This document shows positions 8,232 through 15,856 of a DNA stretch of 35,484 bases, one piece after another. The translations under genes and the position numbers were made by a program. Position 1 is the first letter of the stretch. Each line of letters opens with the position of its first letter. Location: assembly GCA_025355105.1 (NCBI GenBank), contig JANYAE010000004.1, positions 1-35,484 of the forward strand, read 5' to 3'. The notes beneath the pieces are model-generated. The model did not search any database. It was given only the letters and a program-made list of their open reading frames with translations, and had not been told where the DNA came from. This DNA is from Pseudomonadota bacterium (GTDB lineage: Bacteria > Pseudomonadota > Gammaproteobacteria > Steroidobacterales > Steroidobacteraceae).

Positions 8232-9272
8232 ATGCGCGGCGCGCTCGAGTGGCGCGTACTGCAGGCCGAAATCAACTCGCTGCGGCACACGCTGCTCGCA
8301 CCGGCGGCCGGCGGCCCGCGGCGTTCGGGCGCGTGCTGACGCAGAACGGCACGATGCTCAAGTTGTTCCGCTACCTGGAGACGATGGCACGCACGACGCA
8401 CGCCGTGCTGCTCGGTGGCGAAACCGGCCCCGGCAAGGAACTCATTGCCGAGGCCATGCACTAGGCCTCCGGTCGGCAGGGCCCGTTCGTGTCGGTGAGC
8501 GTCGCGGGCATGGACGACGCGACCTTCGCCGACACGGTGTTGGGCCATGCACGCGCGACCGGCGCGGTCGCCAATGGCACTTCGTTCCTCGACGAGGGCG
8601 CGGCGCTGCCCGAGGCGTCGCAGGCCCGGCCGTCGCGATTGCTGCGCGACGGCAGCTGCTTCCCGACCGGATCCGACGCGCTCAAAAAAATGCCGCGCCC
8701 GCATCCTCGCCGCCACCAGCGCCGCCCTCGATCGTCCGCTGGCCACCCGGGCGTTCAGTCGCGAACTCGAGTCCCGCTTTGCCCGGCCGCGGGTGGAAGC
8801 GCCGCGGCTGCGCCGGCGACTCGACGACCTGCTGCTGCTCGTGACGCACTTCGTCGAGTGGGAAGCGAAGCGCTTCGGCAAGCCCGCGCCGTACATCCCG
8901 CACGCGCTCTATCGGCTGCTCAGGACCTACGAATTCCCGGGCAACGTGCTCGAGCTTAAGGGGATGTGCCGGCAGGCGATGGCGCGGCACGACCGTGGGA
9001 CGCTGCCGTTCGCACATTTCCGGGAGTTGATCGCGCGCGACGGCTCCGCTGCGGTGCCGATCGCGGGTTCCGACGAGCCGGAGCGGCCGTCATGGATGCC
9101 GGAACGGCTGCCGCGGCAGCGCGAGGCGGACTTTGCGCTGGTCGAGGGGGCCATGCGGCGCGCTGACGGCAACCAGAAGTCGGCGGCGGCGCTGCTCGGC
9201 ATCACGCGCGATGCACTGATGAGGCGGCTGGCAAAGCTGAGAACTCGCCGCGTCGGCGAGTCCCCTGGCTGA
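8232..9272 (+). pseudogene. Decayed sigma-54-dependent transcriptional activator (NtrC-type AAA+ plus Fis HTH)
   Basis: Pieces of one activator lie in order in two frames. A linker helix (LEWRVLQAEINSLRHTL) is in frame 3 from 8232. A one-base loss near 8305-8322 moves the AAA+ start to frame 2 (FGRVLTQNGTMLKLFRYLE; Walker A GGETGPGKELIAEAMH). An in-frame TAG sits at 8462, then the remnant continues with a Walker B-like GTSFLDEG. About 20 residues, including the sigma-54-contacting GAFTGA loop, are missing between them. A run of seven A at 8684-8690 carries an extra base that shifts the rest to frame 3. That rest holds sensor II/AAA+ lid segments (RTYEFPGNVLELKGM) and a C-terminal Fis-type HTH (NQKSAAALLGITRDALMRRLAKL). 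No receiver domain is visible upstream. With a stop, two frameshifts and the lost sigma-54 loop, it cannot make an active product. Confidence 0.88.
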
Positions 9273-9355
9273 TCGACGGGGCGCAGGAGGCGTGGGACCT
9301 CCCGCCGCCTCGGCCGCCGAGCCCGGAGCCACCGCGCCCCGGCACGCGAGTTCCG

Positions 9356-9946
9356 CTACTTGCTGGCGGGCACGGCAGCGGCGAGCCGCTGCACCTCGGC
9401 TAGGGCGCGATCGACGTTGGCCGTCGGGGTGAGGCCGCCGATGGTTGCCGAGACCTTTCCATCCGCCGCCACGACGAACGTTGTTCGCTCCGTGAAACCG
9501 TGACCGACTTCGACGCCGCGTGTGTCCTTGAACCCGTGCTCCTCCGGCGCCACCTTGAGGTGATATGTACCGGCGATCTTGCCGTCCTGGTCCGACGCCA
9601 CCGGCACCTTGCCGGCGCAGTACTGCGGATCGGCCGAGAAGGCATTCAGCCGCTCGATGTTGTCGAGCGACACGCCGATGACGGTCGCCCCTGCCGCCTC
9701 GAACTTCGCCATCTTGACCGCGAACTCGTGCGCCTGGACGTTGCAGCCGGAGGTGAATGCCGACGGGTAGAAGTAGACGACGACCGGCCCCTTGCGCCGC
9801 GCATCTGCCAGCGAGAATGCGAACGTCTTGCCCGCCAGCGATGCCTGCGCCGAGAAGTCCGGCGCAGCGTCGCCCGGACTGAGCGCCGCTGACGCGGGCA
9901 ACGACAGCAGCGTCGCCAGAATGGTCACGCAGAGTGAACGGATCAT
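9356..9946 (-). CDS. Periplasmic peroxiredoxin, Bcp/AhpC-TSA type
   Basis: A 196-residue thiol peroxidase that would reduce H2O2 or organic hydroperoxides outside the cytoplasm. Signal peptide at 1-21 (MIRSLCVTILATLLSLPASA). The AhpC-TSA domain follows, with peroxidatic C68 in PSAFTSGCNVQAHEF (PxxxTxxC motif) and a possible resolving C110 in DPQYCAGK. The fold markers VVVYFYP and GVSLDN are present. AAGGAG seven bases before ATG at 9946 fixes the start. Exported Bcp-like proteins need a periplasmic reductant; the TlpA-like protein at 15857 is a candidate only by inference. Confidence 0.92.
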   Translation of the reverse strand: MIRSLCVTILATLLSLPASAALSPGDAAPDFSAQASLAGKTFAFSLADARRKGPVVVYFYPSAFTSGCNVQAHEFAVKMAKFEAAGATVIGVSLDNIERLNAFSADPQYCAGKVPVASDQDGKIAGTYHLKVAPEEHGFKDTRGVEVGHGFTERTTFVVAADGKVSATIGGLTPTANVDRALAEVQRLAAAVPASK

Positions 9947-10371
9947 GCGAAAGCTCCTTGAGGGGTGACGGCGTGCGGCACGAGCATCAGCTCGGCGACG
10001 CGAGAGGAGGATAGTCCCTGCGCGGCGCGATGACCATCCACGGCGCGTGGCGAACTGCAGGCGGCATCAGCGCGTCGCGGCCGGTGCCCGCGGCGGCGGC
10101 GGCGTTCAGCCACGGGCGCGCCTGCCGACGCAACGGCCGCCGCGCGAGTCCAGGTGACGACCGCGAAGCGGCGGCCGCAGCCGCTCAAGTCACCCGCGCC
10201 GAACGCGCTACTTTCGTCGCTGCGACTGGCGCGCTCGGGCGCCGCGCGGCAGGCCGATCACCGAGCGCGCCGGCCATCGGCCACGTCACGCCGCGCGGCC
10301 GGCGACCGCTGATGTTCCCGACACGACGACGTCAGGCGGCACCGAGCGCGCAGCCGCCACCGCCGACGCGA
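9947..10371. other. 425-base stretch without a recognisable gene
   Basis: Open frames exist on both strands, as expected in high-GC DNA, but none has a Shine-Dalgarno-supported start together with a recognisable protein. The right part must hold the end of the EF-hand gene's transcript and the left part the promoter of the peroxiredoxin. I see nothing else to name. Confidence 0.5.
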
Positions 10372-10659
10372 TCAGTCACGTCGCTCTGACGTGCCACGGA
10401 GCCAGGCATAGAACTCGTTGACGTCCAAATAGCCGTCACGATTGCGGTCCGCGCGCCGGAACTCGTCCTCCGGTATGCCGGTGGCGAGCGCGTCCTCGCG
10501 ACCAATGCGGCCGTCACGGTCGACGTCAAAGTCCGCGAACAGGTCGTCGACGCACCGGTATCGGCGCAGGCGGCCGACGCGGCGAACGGATCGTCGAGTG
10601 CCGGCCGCGATGGGTGCGTTGCGCCTCGCATGCTGCGCTTCGGTGCGAGTGATGGCCAC
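10372..10659 (-). CDS. Small EF-hand calcium-binding protein
   Basis: With a GTG start at 10659 the product is 95 residues. It holds two EF-hand loops: D45-x-D47-x-D49-G-x-I-x-x-x-D56 and D71-x-N73-x-D75-G-x-L-x-x-x-E82. Both have the correct oxygen ligands and the central glycine. GGAGGG lies four bases before the GTG; an ATG at 10677 in the same frame would put that site inside the gene. The first 40 residues are Arg-rich with no signal peptide, unlike many exported bacterial EF-hand proteins, so the original N-terminus may be lost or frameshifted. The function is not known; calcium buffering or sensing is the family expectation. Confidence 0.55.
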   Translation of the reverse strand: MAITRTEAQHARRNAPIAAGTRRSVRRVGRLRRYRCVDDLFADFDVDRDGRIGREDALATGIPEDEFRRADRNRDGYLDVNEFYAWLRGTSERRD

Positions 10660-10909
10660 GAGTGCCCTCCGGCGCATGTCGCGTCTGCTGTACCGTGAGG
10701 CCGCGACCGAAGGCCGCAGTGTCGACCGTACGTTCGGCTTCTGCGGACCCGGATTCAAGCTGTCGGCGCGTCTGAAATCGGCGACAAGCCGTTCGCGATA
10801 CGCCGCCAGAGGCGGCGCGCGCGGGCAATCTCGGGCATCATCGTGGGCCAGAGCCGCGACGCGTTGCGTCGCAACCACGACCGGATCCACCATGGAGCGA
10901 GGCCGAACA

Positions 10910-11374
10910 ATGCCGGACCGACGCACCCTTCTGATGGCCATAGCGGCGCTGTCGGCGTCCTGCGAAGCGCCTGCCGAAGGAGCTTCCCTGAGCACGTCCC
11001 CGGAACGCAACAAGCGCAACGCCCAGGCCTTTTACGAGCTGATGTTCAATAAGTGCCGGCCTGCCGAGGCCATCGAGCACTATGTCGGGGCGGTCTACAT
11101 CCAGCACAACCCCGGCGTGGCGGACGGCAAGCAAGCCTTCATCGAATACTTCACGCGAATGGCGAAGGAGTACCCGGGCAAGCGCGTCGAATTCAAGCAC
11201 GTCTTCACCGACGGCGACTTCGTGATCCTGCATTGCGCGCAGCACTGGCCCGGCGATCACGACTGGGCAGGTATCGACATCTTTCGTTTCGACGCGGACG
11301 GCAAGATCGTCGAGCACTGGGACGTGCTGCAAATCGTCCCGGAAAAATCCGCCAACGCCAACGGGATGTTTTAA
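10910..11374 (+). CDS. SnoaL-like (NTF2-fold) exported protein
   Basis: A 154-residue protein of the SnoaL-like polyketide-cyclase/NTF2 superfamily. Typical family features are [35 protein letters not shown], a [33 protein letters not shown] core and the closing [15 protein letters not shown] strand. The N-terminus ([18 protein letters not shown]) looks like a short signal peptide and possibly a weak lipobox at C18. ATG at 10910 follows GAGG by seven bases. Another in-frame ATG at 10892 is less well placed. Members are often annotated as predicted aldol-condensation enzymes, but the substrate is unknown. Confidence 0.85.
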   Translation: MPDRRTLLMAIAALSASCEAPAEGASLSTSPERNKRNAQAFYELMFNKCRPAEAIEHYVGAVYIQHNPGVADGKQAFIEYFTRMAKEYPGKRVEFKHVFTDGDFVILHCAQHWPGDHDWAGIDIFRFDADGKIVEHWDVLQIVPEKSANANGMF

Positions 11375-11401
11375 CCGTTCGCGGCGGACCGCGTAGCGGC
11401 G

Positions 11402-11620
11402 CTAGCGATCAGGGGTGCCCGTCCCCACAGGCACGGCGACGGCATCCGGGCCGAGGCCCTGTTCGAGCCAGTCGTCGCCGAAGATCTCCGCCGGATGCTG
11501 CGCGCGGTCGGAGCCATTGCCGCAGCGCAGATCGCCGGCGGCACAGTACTGCTCGCATCCCCAGCAGATGCGCTCGGGGTGTTTCGGATGCAGCGGCAGC
11601 CGTTTTGGCACCTGGGTCAT
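11402..11620 (-). CDS. DUF3079 family small cysteine-rich protein
   Basis: A 72-residue protein with the DUF3079 signature: LPLHPKHPERICWGCEQYC, then CGNGSDRAQHPAEIFGDDW. Four cysteines in CWGCxxYC...RCGNG suggest a small metal- or disulfide-stabilised knuckle. No signal peptide or membrane helix is visible, so it is probably cytoplasmic. The open frame extends upstream to 11671, but ATG at 11620 matches the family N-terminus. The Shine-Dalgarno match is weak (GTGAG). Function is unknown; such proteins occur mostly in beta- and gammaproteobacteria. Confidence 0.85.
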   Translation of the reverse strand: MTQVPKRLPLHPKHPERICWGCEQYCAAGDLRCGNGSDRAQHPAEIFGDDWLEQGLGPDAVAVPVGTGTPDR

Positions 11621-11708
11621 CTCACGCGGTCGGGCGTGTGAACGATAGGGCCCCGCTGCCCGGTCGGCCATACGGGAACATCACGTGCGTGAGATCGGTG
11701 CGCCCCGC

Positions 11709-12275
11709 TCAGTGCGGGTATTTCGAAAACAACGCCGCGACGGCGGCGTTGACCCTTTCCTCCGCATCGCGACCGGTGACGTCGGCGAGGTCCAGCTCGA
11801 CCACCGCGTGCCACAGCGGCTGGCGGCCGTGGCTCTGGTAGAGGTTGATGGCGACGAGCCCGCGATGCTGGACGTACGGCCCGTCCCAGCCCCACGGCCC
11901 GCCCCAGCCATACGGCCCCGGCCAGCCCCAGCCTGGACCCCAGCCAGAGGGATAGCCGCCCTCGACGATGGTGCGCCGGCCGATGCCGTAGCCGACGAGG
12001 CACGCGGCCTCGGCTCCTGCCGGCGCCGGCGACACGCCCTTCATCTGCAGGTTGGCGGCGATCGCCGTGCGCAGGCGACTCTCGATCAGCGGATTGGTGA
12101 CGCCCGGGCCGCTGCCTGTGTCGGCACGAAACGCACCGGCCCACGCGTAGCTTGTACAGACCGACACGTTGACGTCGGGGTTGACGTCGGAACTCACGCG
12201 CAGCCCGGCGCAGCCGGCCGTGCTGACCAGCAGCACGAGCGCGAGCGGACCTGCCGATTGTCGCAGAACACGCAT
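11709..12275 (-). CDS. DUF4136 domain lipoprotein
   Basis: A 188-residue predicted outer-membrane or periplasmic lipoprotein. Signal peptide with a lipobox-like STAGC near residue 22, then the DUF4136 core (VNVSVCTSYAWAG..., NPLIESRLRTAIAANLQMKGV). A Gly/Trp/Pro-rich low-complexity insert (GWGPGWGWPGPYGWGG region, about 105-132) sits where the family has a variable loop. It ends in the family strand LVAINLY...VVELDLADV. GGAGG lies eight bases before ATG at 12275; an upstream GTG at 12284 would overlap that site. The function of DUF4136 lipoproteins is unknown. Confidence 0.88.
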   Translation of the reverse strand: MRVLRQSAGPLALVLLVSTAGCAGLRVSSDVNPDVNVSVCTSYAWAGAFRADTGSGPGVTNPLIESRLRTAIAANLQMKGVSPAPAGAEAACLVGYGIGRRTIVEGGYPSGWGPGWGWPGPYGWGGPWGWDGPYVQHRGLVAINLYQSHGRQPLWHAVVELDLADVTGRDAEERVNAAVAALFSKYPH

Positions 12276-12379
12276 GACGAGCACCTCCGGCCACGGCGCG
12301 ATGACGCCGCTGCCTGCGCTACTTGAGAGTAACGCAGCCGGCCGCCCGCGGCTGACACGCCGATGCGTTTCCTGCCGCG

Positions 12380-12703
12380 TCAGCGGCCGGGCCCGCCACG
12401 CCGAGTCGGTTCCTCAGGCAGGATCGCGAGCCGCAGCCCGAGCGTCTTGAGCACGGCACCGATCGTCGACATTTCCGGATTCCCGGCCGGCGACAGCACC
12501 CGGTAGAGATGAGTCCGGTGGAGCCCGGAACGCTCGGCGATGCGGCCGATGCCCCCGGAAGCCTTGGCAAGCAGCCGCAGCGCATCGAGTACCTCGTGCT
12601 CACGTCCGCTGGCCAGCAGGGCATCGAGAACCGCAGCGGTCGCGGCCGGGTCCGTCGGGTCGAGCGCGGACGGCTCAGGTGATTCCTGTGGCTTGCGGGG
12701 CAT
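12380..12703 (-). CDS. HigA-like addiction-module antidote (HTH) protein, apparently orphan
   Basis: A 107-residue helix-turn-helix protein of the addiction-module antidote family: AVLDALLASGREHEVLDALRLLAKASGGIGRIAERSGLHRTHLYRVLSPAGNP, then IGAVLKTLGLRLAI. Relatives are encoded just after a RelE/HigB-like killer protein and repress the pair. Here no toxin gene is visible upstream (12704-13364) or downstream, so it may be solitary or left over from a lost module. The ATG at 12703 has no Shine-Dalgarno site, so translation may be weak or leaderless. The C-terminal tail is Arg/Gly-rich. Confidence 0.8.
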   Translation of the reverse strand: MPRKPQESPEPSALDPTDPAATAAVLDALLASGREHEVLDALRLLAKASGGIGRIAERSGLHRTHLYRVLSPAGNPEMSTIGAVLKTLGLRLAILPEEPTRRGGPGR

Positions 12704-13399
12704 TGCAGGAGTGCGGCGGTCGCCGGCGCCGCACTAGGCCGGTCGCCTGGATGGAGTCACCTCGGCAGGCGCCGCGCGTGCGGCCGGCGTAGCGCGCGAC
12801 GTCACGCCCCGCGGGCTCGTGCTCATCGGCCGCGGCGATGACCAGCCCGCGGCCGACGTCAGGGCAGCAGGTGCCCGATTCGAGAGCGCGGATGCTGGCT
12901 GCCAGGCGCGCTCCGGCAGCTGGCGGTACACCCCGATCGGCGGCGGCGGCAGGCCGACGGAAATACCGACGCTCCAGGACGCGCACGACGCCGCCGGGTG
13001 CGCCGCAACTGCCATAACGACCAGCAGTGAGCGAATGAGCAGCTTCGCGCGAATGGAACGGCACTCCTTCACCAGGGCCTGGCGCAACGAATACCGGTGG
13101 TCCAGCGAGCCTGACCGGTGGTGACAGAAACGGCTGCCGACCTGCCGCGTTGACGCTCGCTCACCCGGTCGCCGGCGACGTCGACCGATCGTCCTCCCGC
13201 CGGCGCGCCCACTGCGCCAGCAGAAATCCGCCGGCGCCCGATGTTGGCCATGGGCGCCGTCACCTGCACGGCTGCTGAAGGCGGTAGCGGCCAAGGCGCG
13301 GGCAGGCGTCGCGATCGCCCGCCGTCGGGATGACCAGTCCTGGCCGCCGCGGCACTTCAGAACGGTGCTTCGGCGCGCTACTCTCAGGCATCAGCGGCG
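12704..13399. other. Long gap with no intact gene
   Basis: About 700 bases between the antidote gene and the class V aminotransferase. The only protein-like signal is the exported-protein remnant at 12880-13069 on the minus strand. No toxin partner, RNA gene or insertion sequence is recognisable. An in-frame TGA at 13331 bounds the aminotransferase frame on the left. Confidence 0.5.
12880..13069 (-). pseudogene. Possible remnant of a YXWGXW-type exported protein with an ATT start
   Basis: On the minus strand AAGGAG (13064-13069) is followed after nine bases by ATT at 13054. It opens a frame reading IRAKLLIRSLLVVMAVAAHPAASCASWSVGISVGLPPPPIGVYRQLPE. That looks like the signal peptide and first strand of small exported YXWGXW-repeat proteins, whose next part is a Pro/Tyr/Trp-rich repeat. 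Here the Trp-rich part is absent and the frame drifts into unrelated sequence after about residue 45. A mutated ATG plus loss of the body suggests a dead gene. The assignment comes from a short, low-complexity match. Confidence 0.3.
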
Positions 13400-13507
13400 A
13401 TCCGCGCCGCCGGAGATACCCCGATCGACGCCCTCCTCGCGCAGTGGCGAAGTGACACGCCCGGCACCGCGTCCCGCATTCATCTCAACAACGCCGGCGC
13501 GGGCCTC

Positions 13508-14623
13508 ATGCCCGCCGCGGTGCTGGCGGCGATCTGTTCGCACCTCGAGCGCGAGGCGGTCCTCGGCGGCTACGAGAGCGAGGACGAGGCCGCGCCACGG
13601 CTCAGGGACGCGTACGACGCCGTCGCGACGCTGCTCCAGGCCGCGACTCGCAATGTGGCGATCGTCGAGAACGCGACCGTCGCGTTCTCGCAAGCCCTCT
13701 CGGCCTTCGACTTCCGGCCCGGCGACATCATCGTCACGACGCGCAACGACTACATCTCGAACCAACTGGCCTACCTGTCGCTCGCGCGGCGCTGCGGCGT
13801 CGTGGTCCGGCGCGCCGAGGACCTCGCGAGCGGAGGGGCTGACCCGGACTCGGTGCGCGCGCTGCTCGACGAGCCCCGCGTCCGGCTGCTCGCCGTCACG
13901 TGGGTCCCCACGAACTCCGGCCTGATTCAGCCGGTCGAGCGGCTCGGCGAAATCGCCGCGGCGGCCGGCGTACCCTACCTCATCGACGCCTGCCAAGCCG
14001 TCGGTCAGCTGCCGGTCGACGTCCGACGGCTGCGCTGCGACTTCCTCGCGGCGACGGCCCGCAAGTTCCTGCGCGGGCCGCGCGGCATCGGATTTCTGTA
14101 CGTGTCCGACCGCGCGCTCGAGCGCGGCCTCTTTCCGCTCTACATCGACATGCGCGGCGGGCTCTGGCAGAGCGCTGACGCCTTCGCGCTGGTGCCGGAC
14201 GCGCGCCGATTCGAAAACTGGGAGTTCGCGCATGCGCTGGTGCTCGGGCTCGGCGCCGCCGCACGTTACGCGACCGAGGTCGGCGTCGAACGCGGCGGAC
14301 AGCGAGCCCGCGCGCTGGCTGCCCGGCTGCGTACGTCGCTCGCCGCGGTGCCCGGACTGCGGGTTCTCGACCGGGGACTCGAACTGGCGGCGATCGTCAC
14401 CGTCGAAGTCGCCGGCCGCGCCGCGCCGGACGTCGTCCGCGAGTTGCGCGCGCGCGGCATCAATACGTCAGCGTCGATGCGCGACTTCGCGGTCATCGAC
14501 ATGGACGACAAGCGAGCGGTGACGGCCGTGCGCCTCTCCCCGCACTACTACAACACCGACACCGAGCTCGACGAAGCCGTCGTGGCGCTCCGGTCGTTGG
14601 TCACGGGGCCGCAGAGCACCTGA
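13508..14623 (+). CDS. Class V aminotransferase-fold PLP enzyme (start codon uncertain)
   Basis: At least 371 residues of a fold-type I PLP enzyme of the cysteine desulfurase / aminotransferase V superfamily. Visible are the PLP-ring histidine/asparagine region, the Asp-containing PYLIDACQAVGQLPVDV strand (D binds the pyridine N), and the lysine segment ATARKFLRGPRGIGFLYVS, which forms the Schiff base. A C-terminal domain follows, ending in SPHYYNTDTELDEAV. The first ATG in frame is at 13508. However, the same frame upstream encodes GDTPIDALLAQWRSDTPGTASRIHLNNAGAGLMP, which contains the family's usual N-terminal strand, so the protein should begin near 13385-13420. No ATG, GTG or TTG is present there before the TGA at 13331. 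The substrate is unknown; desulfurase, lyase (EgtE-like) or aminotransferase activity are all possible. Confidence 0.85.
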   Translation: MPAAVLAAICSHLEREAVLGGYESEDEAAPRLRDAYDAVATLLQAATRNVAIVENATVAFSQALSAFDFRPGDIIVTTRNDYISNQLAYLSLARRCGVVVRRAEDLASGGADPDSVRALLDEPRVRLLAVTWVPTNSGLIQPVERLGEIAAAAGVPYLIDACQAVGQLPVDVRRLRCDFLAATARKFLRGPRGIGFLYVSDRALERGLFPLYIDMRGGLWQSADAFALVPDARRFENWEFAHALVLGLGAAARYATEVGVERGGQRARALAARLRTSLAAVPGLRVLDRGLELAAIVTVEVAGRAAPDVVRELRARGINTSASMRDFAVIDMDDKRAVTAVRLSPHYYNTDTELDEAVVALRSLVTGPQST

Positions 14624-14846
14624 CGTGTCCGTCGCGCCGGCAGGAGTCGCGGCGATGCGCGGACTGGTTCGCGTCCCGCACGAAGTTCCACCGGTCGCCC
14701 CCGCCGACCGCACGACCGGAACTCGCCACGACGGTGAATGCGGGGTCAAGTATCGATATGCGAGAGTGACAAACGGACGGCGGAGCGCCCAGAATTGCTC
14801 CGTTCCGCGCCAACGCGCTTCACGCGCGGACAGTACAGGCATGCCC

Positions 14847-15287
14847 ATGAAGAACTACGCCAGAGCCATCATCGGCCTTTCCGCGGTCGGGACCCTGAAC
14901 TCCCTCTACCTGACGATTCTGTTTCTGCGCAGCAAGTGGCAGGAGAACGTCAGCAGCGTCTGCGACATCAACGCAACGACCTCCTGCACCAGCGTCATCA
15001 CCAACCCGCACGCCCTGTTCCTCGGCGTTCCGGTGTGCAGCATCGCGCTGATCGTCTACCCCGTCCTGATCGTACTCGCATCCTTGACCCTGCGACGCGA
15101 GAAGACCCGTGACCTGTTCTACGCGACCAGCATCTTGTCGGCGATGGGGCTGATGCTGAACGCCGTCTATCTCTACAACGAAGTCGTCTACATCCGGGCG
15201 ATCTGCCCCCTGTGCGTGGGCTGCGGGATCTTGATCACTCTCGTGCTGCTTTCCTCCATCCGGGGCTACCAGCGCTCCATCGGTTGA
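14847..15287 (+). CDS. Vitamin K epoxide reductase (VKOR) family membrane oxidoreductase
   Basis: A 146-residue four-helix membrane protein that reoxidises periplasmic thiol-disulfide proteins with quinone, the role played by DsbB in other bacteria. Loop cysteines C39 and C47 (SSVCDINATTSC) shuttle electrons to the active-site pair C120-P-L-C123 (AICPLCVGCG). The conserved Ser/Asn region NPHALFLGVPV is present. The frame is open far upstream; ATG at 14847 has AGG seven bases before it and begins right at the first helix (MKNYARAIIGLSAVG). An ATG at 14841 is the alternative. It is followed by a rhodanese-like and a TlpA-like gene, both exported, suggesting a thiol-redox locus. Confidence 0.9.
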   Translation: MKNYARAIIGLSAVGTLNSLYLTILFLRSKWQENVSSVCDINATTSCTSVITNPHALFLGVPVCSIALIVYPVLIVLASLTLRREKTRDLFYATSILSAMGLMLNAVYLYNEVVYIRAICPLCVGCGILITLVLLSSIRGYQRSIG

Positions 15288-15379
15288 GGCAGGATTGACG
15301 CTCACGCGCTACGCCGCCGCTCGATGCGGGTGGCGCCCCGTGCGCCCAGTTGGCTATTGCCATCCGTCAGGGGATCATC

Positions 15380-15853
15380 ATGAGTTCTATCGCGGCGAAG
15401 CTGATGCTCGCACTCGCGCTCGCCAGCCTCGGCGCTGGCACTGCAGCCGCGGCCGATGCCAAGGCGGCGGCGTCCATTCCCGCCGCTGACCTCGTTGAGC
15501 CTGATGCCTTGGCGAAGAGTCTGCAGGTGCCGTCGGCGTCGCGGCCGCTCCTCCTTCACGTCGGCTTTCGCACGCTGTTCGTCCAGGCCCACATCCCGGG
15601 CTCCGAGTACGCCGGACCGACCGGCCAGGAGGAGGGACTCACGGCGCTGCGTTCGCGAGTCCTGTCGGTCGCGAAGGATGCGCCGATCGTGATTTATTGC
15701 GGCTGCTGCCCGTGGAGCCGCTGCCCGAACGTCGCTGCGGCCTACCATGCGCTGCGTACGCTGGGCTTCAGTCACGTAAAGGTCCTACACATCGACCAGG
15801 ACTTCGGCACCAACTGGGTCGAGAAGGGATACCCGGTCGCGAAAGGCGACTAA
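15380..15853 (+). CDS. Exported rhodanese-like protein with a CGCCPWxxC cysteine cluster
   Basis: A 157-residue protein with a signal peptide (1-25, cleaved near AAAADA). It has a compact rhodanese-like fold with the substitute active-site loop IVIYCGCCPWSRCPNVAAA. The cluster holds C107, C109, C110 and C115, in place of the single-cysteine CxxGxR loop of true sulfurtransferases. Four clustered cysteines could bind a metal or perform disulfide chemistry rather than sulfur transfer. AGGGG precedes ATG at 15380 by about nine bases. Its stop is three bases before the TlpA-like start, so the two are co-translated. Confidence 0.88.
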   Translation: MSSIAAKLMLALALASLGAGTAAAADAKAAASIPAADLVEPDALAKSLQVPSASRPLLLHVGFRTLFVQAHIPGSEYAGPTGQEEGLTALRSRVLSVAKDAPIVIYCGCCPWSRCPNVAAAYHALRTLGFSHVKVLHIDQDFGTNWVEKGYPVAKGD

Positions 15854-15856
15854 CGC

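Noticed and set aside
12704..13064. Possible toxin gene paired with the HigA-like antidote
   Set aside because: The open frames in this stretch show no RelE/HigB motifs; the only protein-like segment is a signal-peptide fragment.
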